NCBI RefSeq assembly: GCF_021183625.1
Contig: NZ_CP089214.1
Coordinates: 4,836,001-4,900,000 of the forward strand
Direction of reading: 5' to 3'
Length of the DNA stretch: 64,000 nucleotides
DNA from: Nocardia asteroides
GTDB lineage: Bacteria > Actinomycetota > Actinomycetes > Mycobacteriales > Mycobacteriaceae
Made by a program: the position numbers and the translations under genes
Shown: piece by piece, positions 41,934 through 50,164 of the stretch
Position numbering within the stretch: the stretch's first letter is position 1
Layout: the number at the start of each line of letters is the position of its first letter
The notes under the pieces: model-generated
Databases searched by the model: none
Told to the model about the DNA's origin: nothing
The model's input: the letters and a program-made list of their open reading frames with translations, nothing else

Positions 41934-44771
41934 TCAGCCGCGGAAGACGGCGAACTCGTCGGCCACCGTCGCCGCGAGCTCGACGTAGGCCCGCTTGGTG
42001 TTCTTGTGCAGGCGGTGCAGGTCGATCTCCGCGCCCTCGGAGAGGTGCCCGTCGTAGGGGATGATGTGCACCGCGCGGCAGCGCGACAGGAAGTACTCGC
42101 GCAGGTGCTGCACCCCGACCGTCGGCGACCCCTCGCGCGGCAGGTTGATCACCACCACCGCATTGCGCACCAGGTGGTCGTGGCCGTGCAGGGAGAGCCA
42201 GTCCAGGGTGGCCGCCGCGCTGCGCGCGCCGTCGATGGCGGCCGACGAGATCAGCACCAGCGAGTGCGCCGTGTCAAGCACGCCGGTCATGGCCGAGTGC
42301 ATGAGGCCGGTGCCGCAGTCGGTCAGGATGATGTTGTAGAAGCGCTGCAGGATCCGCGCGACCGCGCGGTACTCCTCGTCGCTGAACGCCTCGGACGCCG
42401 CCGGGTCGCGCTCGCTCGCCAGCACCTCGAGCCGCGAGGTGGCCTGCGAGGTGTGCCTGCGGACGTCGGAGTAGCGCTGGATCGCGGGGTCGAGCAGCAG
42501 GTCGCGCACGGTCGAGCGGGTCTGCAGCGGCACCCGCTGGGAGAGCGTGCCGAAATCCGGGTTGGCGTCGACCGCGATCACCCGGTCGCCGCGGATCGAG
42601 GCGAAGATCGAGCCGAGCCCCATGGTGGTCGTCGTCTTGCCGACGCCGCCCTTCAGCGAGAGCACCGCGATCCGGTAGTCGCCGCGGACCGGCTGCCGGA
42701 TCCGGGCCACCAGCTCCTGCAGGCGGCGCTCCTCGGCCGACATGCCCGGGTTGATGGCGCCACCGGAGACGTGGTGCACGGCCTTGCGCCAGCCGCTGCC
42801 CGGCGACTTCTTGGCCCGGCGCATGGGCACGTCGTCCAGGGAGGGGGGCGGGGTGGAGCCGTAGACGTTCGGCGGGGTGGCGTTGACCTGCCTGCCTGGC
42901 TGGAACTGGTGCTGGCCCGGGCCGGGGCCGTACGGCGGAAAGTTGTTCCCGGGTGGCTGATTCGGCCCGGGGCCGAACTGGTTCGGGTCGCCACTGTACG
43001 GCGGAGCCTGGTTCGCGAGCGGGTGGTTCGGGTCGGAGCGGTACTGCGCGGCCGGAAAGTGATGCGGCGGCGGTTGATTCGGTCCGGGCCGGTTCGGGTC
43101 CTGGCCGTATGCCGGGGGAGGCTGATCCGGGCTCGAGCCGTGCTGCGGCGGAACCTGGTTCGCGAGCGGCTGATTCGGCTCCGACCGGTACTGCTGGTTC
43201 ACCGGGAGCAGGTTCGGATCGCCGTACTGCTGGGGCGCCGGGTTCGCACCGGGACCGTAGGGCGCATCGCTCGTCGGAGCGGAGCCGTAGGGGGCAGGTG
43301 GTTGGTTCGCGGGCCCGGTGCCGTAGGGGGAGGGCGGCTGATTCGTCGGCGCGGTGCTGTAGGGCTGCGGCGACGGGGCGGGCAGCGGTGCGGCAGAGCC
43401 GTTCCCGGTGGGCGGGGTCGGGTAGGCGGTGGGCGCGGCGTGCGGGGGAGCGGGCGGGTAGAGCGGGCCCGCCGCGGGCACGTCGAATTGCTGCGGTGCC
43501 ACCGGGATGCTCGGCGCGGAGCGGTAGGCCGATGGGTCCGGTTCCGGCGCGGGCGCCTCCGGTGCGCGCTCCGGCTGTTCGGCCTGCGCGGGGCCGTAGG
43601 GCACGCCGCCGTTGCCGGTCGGCCCCTGCCACGGCGGCACGCTGCCACCGGTGGCCGGGGCTACCGGGGCGCGCGGCGGGAGCACGTCGGGTGTGCCGAT
43701 CTGCCCGCGCTCCAGCGGCTCGTCCGGAGCGGGCTGCACCTCGGGCTCGGCATCCCGGTGCAGCGCGGAGAGCCCCTCGCGGAACCCGGCCAGATCGCGG
43801 TGCGGAGCGGCCTCTTCCAGCTCGTCGTCCGCGGTGTTGCTCGGCACGGGCAGCCGCTCCGGCGGTGGCGGCAGTTCGGGCCGCGCCCTGCGGCGCTCCC
43901 TGACCGCCGCCGTCTCGCGCAATCCGCCCGCGGCGCTCGCCACCGCGCCGAGCGGCTGGAAGGCGCTCGACGGCACCGAAGGGTTGCGAGTCGGCAGCGT
44001 CGGCCGCGGGCTCTCCTCCGGCGCGACCGCGCCGGTGCGCGGATCCCGCAGCGCCTCGTCGCCCGGCCCGGCCTCCACGAGTTCGTGCCGCGCCCGCCCG
44101 TTCCGATCGTCGCTCGGAAGACTCTCCGCGGGCCCGAAATCACTCCGATGCCCCAGCACATCCGTCGACGCCTGCGGCACGGAGAACTCCGCCTCGAACT
44201 CGCCACGCCCCGACGCCTGCGGCACGGAGAGCTCTGCCTCGAACTCGCCACTGCCCGGCGCCTGCTGCTCGCCGAAGCCGAACTCGTCACTCCCCGAAGC
44301 GAACCCGGCCCGCTGCCCGAGCCCGGCTCCACCGTCTACCGGCGCACTCTCCCCGGGCCGCGCTTCGTAACCACCGTCCCCCGGCGCGAACTCCGCCTGC
44401 CGCGCTCCGTAGCCTTCCCGGCCGTTCCCGCCCTGCCGCGGCTCGAAAAGCTCCGAATCGCCCGCGGATTCCGCACGCCCGACGCCCCACCGCTCCGGCC
44501 GCTCGCCCGCCCGCCCCTCGGACTCGACCTGCTCGTCGACGGCAGCGGGCGCCTCGTCCCCGCGCCGCCAACCACGCCGCCGCTTCTCCCGCCGCCCGAC
44601 CTCGGGCCGCTCCCCCTCGGGGGCGCGACCGCGGAACCGGGAGCGGCGCGGCGCGGGTGCGTCGTCGTCGGACGGCAGGTTCTGCACGGGTGCTTCGTAG
44701 CCGACCTGCGTGACTTCGCTCTCCGAGAGCCACGGCGGCAGCATGGGGAGGCCGTCGTCGTTGCGGCTCAC
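41934..44771 (-). CDS. EspI-like MinD/ParA ATPase with long Pro/Gln-rich N-terminus
   Basis: 945 residues. The first ~75 are basic (RRSRFRGR, RREKRRRGWRRG), the next ~550 are low complexity with repeats of PNQPPxxYG and glutamate-rich parts, and the last ~290 form a MinD/ParA-like ATPase. The latter has the deviant Walker A LKGGVGKTTTT, the VIAVDANPDFGTLS segment, and a DCGTG segment in place of the usual Walker B aspartate pair. EspI of mycobacterial ESX-1 has the same build and helps couple ESX activity to energy status. It lies between the two ESX loci and may serve either. Start ATG 44771 encodes MSRNDDGLPMLPPWLSESE. Confidence 0.75.
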   Translation of the reverse strand: MSRNDDGLPMLPPWLSESEVTQVGYEAPVQNLPSDDDAPAPRRSRFRGRAPEGERPEVGRREKRRRGWRRGDEAPAAVDEQVESEGRAGERPERWGVGRAESAGDSELFEPRQGGNGREGYGARQAEFAPGDGGYEARPGESAPVDGGAGLGQRAGFASGSDEFGFGEQQAPGSGEFEAELSVPQASGRGEFEAEFSVPQASTDVLGHRSDFGPAESLPSDDRNGRARHELVEAGPGDEALRDPRTGAVAPEESPRPTLPTRNPSVPSSAFQPLGAVASAAGGLRETAAVRERRRARPELPPPPERLPVPSNTADDELEEAAPHRDLAGFREGLSALHRDAEPEVQPAPDEPLERGQIGTPDVLPPRAPVAPATGGSVPPWQGPTGNGGVPYGPAQAEQPERAPEAPAPEPDPSAYRSAPSIPVAPQQFDVPAAGPLYPPAPPHAAPTAYPTPPTGNGSAAPLPAPSPQPYSTAPTNQPPSPYGTGPANQPPAPYGSAPTSDAPYGPGANPAPQQYGDPNLLPVNQQYRSEPNQPLANQVPPQHGSSPDQPPPAYGQDPNRPGPNQPPPHHFPAAQYRSDPNHPLANQAPPYSGDPNQFGPGPNQPPGNNFPPYGPGPGQHQFQPGRQVNATPPNVYGSTPPPSLDDVPMRRAKKSPGSGWRKAVHHVSGGAINPGMSAEERRLQELVARIRQPVRGDYRIAVLSLKGGVGKTTTTMGLGSIFASIRGDRVIAVDANPDFGTLSQRVPLQTRSTVRDLLLDPAIQRYSDVRRHTSQATSRLEVLASERDPAASEAFSDEEYRAVARILQRFYNIILTDCGTGLMHSAMTGVLDTAHSLVLISSAAIDGARSAAATLDWLSLHGHDHLVRNAVVVINLPREGSPTVGVQHLREYFLSRCRAVHIIPYDGHLSEGAEIDLHRLHKNTKRAYVELAATVADEFAVFRG

Positions 44772-44857
44772 CTGTCCCCCTCGATGTGCTGGACCGTTTC
44801 GCTGGACTCGGGCGTCAGTTTACGGGACCGGCCGGGCGCGGCGCGGAAGGGGCGATT

Positions 44858-44886
44858 TTGCCTGATCGGCGGCCCCTCGGTATCCT
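44858..44886 (+). promoter_or_regulatory. Candidate promoter of the infA operon
   Basis: TTGCCT (44858-44863), exactly 17 bases, then TATCCT (44881-44886) give a good sigma-A-type promoter. Transcription would begin near 44893, leaving a leader of about 150 bases before infA (45045). The region 44772-45044 between the MinD-like gene and infA holds no other recognisable gene. Confidence 0.5.
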
Positions 44887-45044
44887 GGGAAGACGGTGCG
44901 CCTACAGGCATGCGTTCACCCGGGAACATTCGATCCGTTTTCGACGTTCGATTGTTCGCTGGTGCTCGGACGGTGCGGTGCAGGCGCCGGTAGGACCAGA
45001 GCAGTAATCACACCAGGTTGAGCGTAACCGGGATCGCGGAGGAC

Positions 45045-45266
45045 ATGGCGAAAAAAGACGGGGCCATCGAGGTCGAGGGTCGGGTTGTCGAGCCGCTGCC
45101 GAATGCGATGTTCCGGATCGAGCTCGAGAACGGACACAAGGTTCTCGCGCACATCAGCGGGAAGATGCGGCAGCACTACATCCGCATCCTTCCCGAGGAT
45201 CGGGTGGTCGTCGAGCTGTCGCCGTACGACCTGTCCCGCGGCCGGATCGTCTACCGCTACAAGTGA
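45045..45266 (+). CDS. infA: Translation initiation factor IF-1
   Basis: 73 residues, [20 protein letters not shown] onwards, with the OB-fold motifs [20 protein letters not shown] and [20 protein letters not shown], full family length and the usual RIVYRYK end. IF-1 binds the ribosomal A site during initiation. ATG 45045 follows GCGGAGGAC; an upstream in-frame TTG (45018) would add nine residues not found in the family. It is the first gene of the cluster, followed by rpmJ as in other actinobacteria. Confidence 0.97.
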
Positions 45267-45295
45267 CGGGCTCGCCCCGCGAGCACGAAGGAAGC

Positions 45296-45319
45296 TTCCC
45301 CAGCCGTCGGGCTGGGGAA
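45296..45319 (+). terminator. Hairpin between infA and rpmJ
   Basis: TTCCCCAGCC (45296-45305) pairs with GGCTGGGGAA (45310-45319) around a four-base loop. AAAAG follows instead of a T tract, so it may be an RNA-processing or attenuation structure that lowers read-through from infA, rather than a full terminator. Confidence 0.55.
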
Positions 45320-45365
45320 AAGTTGTGTCCACACACCGTGGGCCACAGTAAGAGATTGGACGGAC

Positions 45366-45479
45366 GTGAAGGTTCAGCCGAGCGTCAAGAAGATCTGCGA
45401 GAAGTGCAAGGTGATCCGCCGGCACGGGCGGGTCATGGTGATCTGCGAGAACCTGCGGCACAAGCAGCGTCAGGGCTGA
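45366..45479 (+). CDS. rpmJ: 50S ribosomal protein L36
   Basis: 37 residues from a GTG start: VKVQPSVKKICEKCK, then VIRRHGRVMVICEN and LRHKQRQG. The four zinc ligands C11, C14, C27 and H32 are present, so this is the zinc-binding (C+) form. Many actinobacteria also have a zinc-free paralogue elsewhere for zinc starvation. Position between infA and rpsM is the standard one. Confidence 0.95.
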   Translation: MKVQPSVKKICEKCKVIRRHGRVMVICENLRHKQRQG

Positions 45480-45535
45480 CACCACCGAGCACCGATCGCT
45501 GATCGGGCTTGACCGAAGAAACTCCCAGCGCCAGC

Positions 45536-45581
45536 CACACGCTTGGGAACGGGTGGGTCGTGAGATCCACCCGGGCGTGTG
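45536..45581 (+). ncRNA. Nested stem-loop leader upstream of rpsM
   Basis: An outer stem CACACGC (45536-45542) pairs with GCGTGTG (45575-45581), and inside it GGGTGG (45551-45556) pairs with CCACCC (45567-45572) around a ten-base loop. It lies in the 186-base gap between rpmJ and rpsM, unusually long for this operon. In other bacteria protein S4, encoded two genes downstream, binds a leader before rpsM to control the alpha operon. An equivalent role here is inferred. Confidence 0.45.
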
Positions 45582-45665
45582 CGCTCACCACCGGAACGGA
45601 GGCCGGTGCCCCAGACGAGGGGATGGACAGGGAGCAGACCTCCGCAACATTAAGGAACCTGCCAG

Positions 45666-46037
<372 letters not shown>

Positions 46038-46045
46038 GGGAACCG

Positions 46046-46459
46046 ATGCCTCCGAAGAGCCGGGCCTCGGGCCCGAAGAAGTCCCAGAAGGCGCGTCGCA
46101 GGGAAAAGAAGAACATCCCGCACGCCCACGCGCACATCAAGAGCACGTTCAACAACACGATCGTGTCGATCACCGACCCCAGCGGCAACGTCATCTCCTG
46201 GGCGTCGTCGGGCCACGTCGGGTTCAAGGGCTCGCGCAAGTCGACCCCGTTCGCCGCCCAGCTGGCCGCCGAGAACGCTGCCCGCAAGGCGCAGGAGAAC
46301 GGCGTCAAGAAGGTCGACGTGTTCGTCAAGGGCCCGGGCTCGGGCCGCGAGACCGCGATCCGTTCGCTGCAGGCCGCAGGCCTGGAAGTCGGCACGATCT
46401 CCGATGTCACCCCGCAGCCGCACAACGGCTGCCGTCCGCCCAAGCGGCGTCGCGTCTAA
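46046..46459 (+). CDS. rpsK: 30S ribosomal protein S11
   Basis: 137 residues. A basic N-terminal extension (SQKARRREKKNIPHAHAHIK) is followed by STFNNTIVSITDPSGNVISW, ASSGHVGFKGSRKSTPFAAQ and the family end PHNGCRPPKRRRV. S11 forms part of the platform near the mRNA exit and contacts helix 45 of 16S rRNA. AAGGGAACCG precedes the ATG. Confidence 0.98.
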   Translation: MPPKSRASGPKKSQKARRREKKNIPHAHAHIKSTFNNTIVSITDPSGNVISWASSGHVGFKGSRKSTPFAAQLAAENAARKAQENGVKKVDVFVKGPGSGRETAIRSLQAAGLEVGTISDVTPQPHNGCRPPKRRRV

Positions 46460-46483
46460 TAGCGGGAAAGGAAGTAGAACGAC

Positions 46484-47089
46484 ATGGCCCGTTATACCGG
46501 ACCCATCACCCGCAAGTCGCGGCGTCTCCGCGTCGACCTGGTCGGCGGCGACAAAGCCTTCGAGCGGCGCCCCTACCCGCCCGGCCAGCACGGCCGGGCG
46601 CGGATCAAGGAGAGCGAGTACCTGCTCCAGCTGCAGGAGAAGCAGAAGGCCCGCTTCTCCTACGGCGTCATGGAGAAGCAGTTCCGCCGCTACTACGAAG
46701 AGGCGAACCGCCAGAAGGGCAAGACGGGTGACAACCTGCTCCGCCTGCTGGAGACCCGCCTCGACAACGTCGTGTACCGCGCAGGCATCGCGCGCACCCG
46801 CCGGCAGGCCCGTCAGCTCGTGAGCCACGGCCACTTCCTGGTCAACGGCATCAAGGTCGACGTGCCCAGCTACCGCGTGAGCCAGTACGACATCATCGAT
46901 GTCAAGGAGAAGTCGCTCCCGACGCTGCCCTTCCAGGTGGCGCGCGAGACCGTCGGCGACCGGCCCCTCCCGGGCTGGCTGCAGGTGCTCCCGGGCCGGC
47001 TGCGGATCCTGATCCACCAGGAGCCGGAGCGCGCCCAGATCGATGTGCCGCTGCAGGAACAGCTGATCGTCGAGTACTACTCGAAGTAG
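46484..47089 (+). CDS. rpsD: 30S ribosomal protein S4
   Basis: 201 residues. ARYTGPITRKSRRLRVDLVG at the start lacks the zinc-binding cysteines, so this is the C- form. RLDNVVYRAGIARTRRQARQ and LVSHGHFLVNGIKVDVPSYR are the S4 RNA-binding domain. S4 nucleates 30S assembly and in other bacteria represses translation of the alpha operon by binding its leader. AAAGGAAGTAG lies before the ATG. A strong hairpin follows at 47105. Confidence 0.98.
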   Translation: MARYTGPITRKSRRLRVDLVGGDKAFERRPYPPGQHGRARIKESEYLLQLQEKQKARFSYGVMEKQFRRYYEEANRQKGKTGDNLLRLLETRLDNVVYRAGIARTRRQARQLVSHGHFLVNGIKVDVPSYRVSQYDIIDVKEKSLPTLPFQVARETVGDRPLPGWLQVLPGRLRILIHQEPERAQIDVPLQEQLIVEYYSK

Positions 47090-47103
47090 GTCAGCGCTGC
47101 TGG

Positions 47104-47133
47104 TGCGTGGCCGCCGTCCGCGGCGGCCACGCG
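47104..47133 (+). terminator. 12-bp hairpin with TCCG loop between rpsD and rpoA
   Basis: GCGTGGCCGCCG (47105-47116) pairs perfectly with CGGCGGCCACGC (47121-47132) around the four-base loop TCCG, with T104:G133 as a possible extra wobble pair. The next 54 bases lead to rpoA. It could be a partial terminator or an RNase stop point setting the ratio of rpoA to ribosomal transcripts; no T tract follows. Confidence 0.6.
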
Positions 47134-47186
47134 CAACACCCCCACCACGAGGCGTCAAATAGCGGGCGCCCACACAGGAGGATCCC

Positions 47187-48245
47187 ATGCTGATTTCCCA
47201 GCGTCCGACGCTGACCGAAGAGGTCGTGGCGGAGAACCGCTCGAGGTTCACCATCGAACCGCTCGAGCCGGGCTTCGGCTACACCCTCGGCAACTCGCTG
47301 CGCCGTACCCTGCTGTCCTCGATCCCGGGGGCCGCGGTCACGAGCATCCGCATCGACGGCGTGCTCCACGAGTTCACCACCGTCCCCGGGGTGAAGGAGG
47401 ATGTCACCGACATCATCCTGAACCTCAAGGGCCTGGTCGTGTCCTCGGAGGAGGACGAGCCGGTGACGATGTACGTCCGCAAGCAGGGCCCGGGCACCGT
47501 CACCGCCGGTGACATCGTGCCCCCGGCGGGTGTCGTCGTACACAACCCGGACATGCACATCGCCACCCTGAACGACAAGGGCAAGCTCGAGATCGAGCTG
47601 GTCGTCGAGCGGGGCCGCGGCTACGTGCCCGCCGTGCAGAACAAGGCGTCCGGCGCGGAGATCGGCCGGATCCCGGTCGATTCGATCTACTCGCCGGTGC
47701 TCAAGGTGACCTACAAGGTCGAGGCCACCCGCGTCGAGCAGCGCACCGACTTCGACCGGCTCGTCCTCGACGTCGAGACCAAGAACTCCATCACCGCGCG
47801 GGACGCGCTCGCTTCGGCGGGCAAGACCCTGGTCGAGCTCTTCGGCCTGGCCCGCGAGCTGAACGTGGAGGCCGAGGGCATCGAGATCGGGCCGTCGCCC
47901 GCCGAGGCGGATCACATCGCCTCGTTCGGGCTGCCGATCGAGGACCTGGATCTCACCGTCCGCTCCTACAACTGCCTCAAGCGTGAGGGTGTGCACACGG
48001 TGGGCGAGCTCGTCGCCCGCACCGAGTCGGATCTGCTCGACATCCGCAACTTCGGCCAGAAGTCCATCGACGAGGTCAAGGTCAAGCTGCACGCGCTCGG
48101 CCTCTCGCTGAAGGACAGCCCGGCCTCGTTCGACCCGTCCTCCGTGGTCGGGTACGACGCGAACACCGGGACCTGGAGCGACAGCGGAACGTTCACCGAC
48201 ACCGACGGCGGCGAGCAGGACTACGCCGAGACCGAACAGCTCTAG
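47187..48245 (+). CDS. rpoA: RNA polymerase alpha subunit
   Basis: 352 residues. The N-terminal dimerisation domain has PGFGYTLGNSLRRTLLSSIPG, the key assembly motif, and IRIDGVLHEFTTVPGVKEDV. After a flexible linker the C-terminal domain (ELNVEAEGIEIG region, then IEDLDLTVRSYNCLKREG and IRNFGQKSIDEVKVKLHALG) carries the residues that bind UP elements and activators. An acidic tail (TDGGEQDYAETEQL) ends it. The ATG follows CAGGAGGATCCC. Position between rpsD and rplQ is universal. Confidence 0.98.
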   Translation: MLISQRPTLTEEVVAENRSRFTIEPLEPGFGYTLGNSLRRTLLSSIPGAAVTSIRIDGVLHEFTTVPGVKEDVTDIILNLKGLVVSSEEDEPVTMYVRKQGPGTVTAGDIVPPAGVVVHNPDMHIATLNDKGKLEIELVVERGRGYVPAVQNKASGAEIGRIPVDSIYSPVLKVTYKVEATRVEQRTDFDRLVLDVETKNSITARDALASAGKTLVELFGLARELNVEAEGIEIGPSPAEADHIASFGLPIEDLDLTVRSYNCLKREGVHTVGELVARTESDLLDIRNFGQKSIDEVKVKLHALGLSLKDSPASFDPSSVVGYDANTGTWSDSGTFTDTDGGEQDYAETEQL

Positions 48246-48295
48246 GTCCGCGGGGAGGCATCCCCGGCTGCGGCCTCTCATAAGGAGTAATTCTC

Positions 48296-48847
48296 ATGCC
48301 CAAGCCCAAGAAGGGTGCTCGCTTCGGCGGGTCGGCGTCGCACCAGAAGGCGATCTTCGCCAACCTGGCGACGGCGCTCTTCGAGCACGGTCGGATCACG
48401 ACCACCGAATCCAAGGCCAAGGCGCTGCGGCCGTACGCCGAGAAGCTGGTCACCAAGGCGAAGGGCGGCACCCTCGCCGACCGTCGCGAGGTGCTCAAGG
48501 TGATCCGGAACAAGACCGTCGTGCACGAGCTGTTCGCCACGATCGGCCCGTCGTTCGAGGGTCGCGAAGGCGGCTACACCCGCATCACCAAGACGCTGCC
48601 GCGCAAGGGCGACAACGCCCCCATGGCCGTGATCGAGCTGGTCCGGGAGAAGACCGTGTCCAACGAGGCCGATCGCGCTCGCCGCGTGGCCTCCTCCAAG
48701 AAGGCCGAGCCGGTCGCCGAGGCGCCTGCCGTCGAGGAGACCGAGGTCGAGGAGACCGAGACCGAGGCCGCCGAGGCGCCCGAGGCCGAGGTTGCCGAAG
48801 CTGAGGCCGCCGAGGACAAGGCCGCCGAGGACAAGAAGGAATCCTGA
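48296..48847 (+). CDS. rplQ: 50S ribosomal protein L17 with acidic C-terminal extension
   Basis: 183 residues. PKPKKGARFGGSASHQKAIF, ANLATALFEHGRITTTESKA and GGYTRITKTLPRKGDNAPMA are the conserved L17 core of about 120 residues. The remaining ~60 form a Glu/Ala-rich tail (VEETEVEETETEAAEAPEAE), as in other mycolic-acid actinobacteria. L17 lies near the tunnel exit. ATAAGGAG precedes the ATG. It is followed directly by truA. Confidence 0.97.
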   Translation: MPKPKKGARFGGSASHQKAIFANLATALFEHGRITTTESKAKALRPYAEKLVTKAKGGTLADRREVLKVIRNKTVVHELFATIGPSFEGREGGYTRITKTLPRKGDNAPMAVIELVREKTVSNEADRARRVASSKKAEPVAEAPAVEETEVEETETEAAEAPEAEVAEAEAAEDKAAEDKKES

Positions 48848-48905
48848 GCTGACTCCGGATTCCGGCGACGAGCCCGTCACCCGCGAGGGGGGCGGGCTCG
48901 TTCGC

Positions 48906-49712
48906 GTGCGGCTCGACATCGCCTACGACGGGACCGAGTTCACCGGGTGGGCTCGGCAGCCCGGGCTGCGGACCGTGCAGGGGGTGCTGGAGGAGTCGCT
49001 GAGCAAGGTTTTCCGCTCGCCGGTTCAGCTCACCGTGGCGGGGCGCACCGATGCGGGGGTGCACGCGGAGGGGCAGGTCGCGCACTTCGACACCGCCGGG
49101 GAGTTCGACGGGGCCAAGCTGGTGCATCGGCTGGCTCGGTTCCTGCCCAAGGATGTTCGGGTCACCGGTGCCCGGCTCGCGCCCGCGGATTTCGATGCTC
49201 GGTTCTCCGCTGTGCGGCGGCACTACGTCTATCGGCTGACCACCGCGCCGTACGGTGCCGATCCGCTCGCCGCGCGCGGGGTGGTGGCCGCCAAGGGCGG
49301 CCTCGATGTGGAGGCCATGCGTGTGGCCTCGCGGAAATTGCTTGGCCTCAACGATTTCGCGGCCTTCTGCAAGCGGCGCGAGGGGGCGACCACGGTGCGG
49401 GAGTTGCAGCGCTACGACTGGGAGCACTCCGGGTACGCGCTCACCGCTTTCGTCAGCGCCGATGCTTTCTGCTGGTCCATGGTGCGGAGTCTGGTCGGCG
49501 CGGTGCTGGCTGTGGGGGAGGGGCGGCGGACGCCCGAGTGGGTCGGGAGTCTGCTGCTCGAGCGGGAGCGGTCCAGTTCGATCACCGTCGCCCCGGCGCA
49601 CGGGCTCAGCCTTGTCGCCGTCGACTACCCCGCCGACGCGGATCTCGCCGCGCGCAACGCGCAGACCCGGGAGATGCGCACCGTGCCCGGGCCGGGGTGC
49701 TGCGGCGGCTGA
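48906..49712 (+). CDS. truA: tRNA pseudouridine synthase A
   Basis: 268 residues from GTG 48906: VRLDIAYDGTEFTGWARQPG, then LTVAGRTDAGVHAEGQVAHF with the catalytic aspartate in GRTDAGVHA, RHYVYRL, and FAAFCKRREGATTVREL. TruA makes pseudouridine at positions 38-40 of tRNA anticodon arms. The start is uncertain: the frame is open further left into rplQ, and no clear ribosome binding site precedes 48906 (GAGGGGGGC about 14 bases upstream), so the native protein may begin a little earlier, near 48851. It is followed one base after its stop by a long inverted repeat. Confidence 0.9.
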   Translation: MRLDIAYDGTEFTGWARQPGLRTVQGVLEESLSKVFRSPVQLTVAGRTDAGVHAEGQVAHFDTAGEFDGAKLVHRLARFLPKDVRVTGARLAPADFDARFSAVRRHYVYRLTTAPYGADPLAARGVVAAKGGLDVEAMRVASRKLLGLNDFAAFCKRREGATTVRELQRYDWEHSGYALTAFVSADAFCWSMVRSLVGAVLAVGEGRRTPEWVGSLLLERERSSSITVAPAHGLSLVAVDYPADADLAARNAQTREMRTVPGPGCCGG

Positions 49713-49828
49713 TCTCGCATCCGCCTCCGGCGGCTCGACTGATTTTCGCGCTGGGCGACTTGCTCGTGGCCGCGCGCGGATTGGGCTCGTCTCAGAAACA
49801 AGTCGAGCCGCCGGAGGCGGATGCGAGA
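49713..49828. repeat. 28-bp inverted repeat with 60-base spacer
   Basis: The left arm is 49713-49740 and the right arm 49801-49828; they are perfect reverse complements (each contains CGCCTCCGGCGG or its complement). The element begins at the base after the truA stop and ends 21 bases before the csoR stop, so it lies exactly between convergent genes. It could act as a terminator for both, yet arms this long with a 60-base spacer also suit a small mobile fold-back element. Confidence 0.75.
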
Positions 49829-49849
49829 GTAGCGGCACCGGCCTCCGGC

Positions 49850-50164
49850 TCAGGAGCGGACGAGGCGGGCTATGGCGTCGGTCGCCTCTTTGATCTTCGC
49901 CTCCGCTTCCGGGCCGCCCGCGACGGCGGCGTCGACGACGCAGTGGCTGATGTGGTCCTCGAGCAGCCCGACCGCCACCGCCTGCAGCGCCTTCGTCATG
50001 GCGGAGACCTGGGTGAGGATGTCGATGCAGTACTTCTCCTCCTCGACCATCCGCTGCAGCCCGCGCGCCTGGCCCTCGATGCGGCGCAGCCGCTTGAGGT
50101 AGTCGTCCTTCGCGGTGATGTAGCCGTGCCCGGTGTGGTCGTGCTCGCGGCTGGCGTCGGTCAC
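49850..50164 (-). CDS. csoR: CsoR-family metal-sensing repressor
   Basis: 104 residues, GTG start at 50164. GYITAKDDYLKRLRRIEGQA, RGLQRMVEEEKYCIDILTQV and LEDHISHCVVDAA match the CsoR family. The copper-site residues Cys (KYCID), His (EDHIS) and Cys (SHC), spaced as in copper-sensing CsoR, are all present. CsoR releases DNA on binding Cu(I). The start overlaps the EamA stop by four bases. A TACCC-N5-GGGTA site just upstream fits a CsoR operator. The neighbouring EamA gene is not a typical copper gene, so metal specificity is unproven. Confidence 0.85.
   Translation of the reverse strand: MTDASREHDHTGHGYITAKDDYLKRLRRIEGQARGLQRMVEEEKYCIDILTQVSAMTKALQAVAVGLLEDHISHCVVDAAVAGGPEAEAKIKEATDAIARLVRS

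Noticed and set aside
42006..44993. A plus-strand frame of 995 codons opposite the MinD-like gene
   Set aside because: The minus-strand product has a full ParA/MinD domain with Walker A; the plus frame is Arg/Val/Gly-rich without recognisable motifs.
44772..45044. A small gene in the gap before infA
   Set aside because: Only short frames without coding signature are present; the gap is better explained as promoter and leader of infA.
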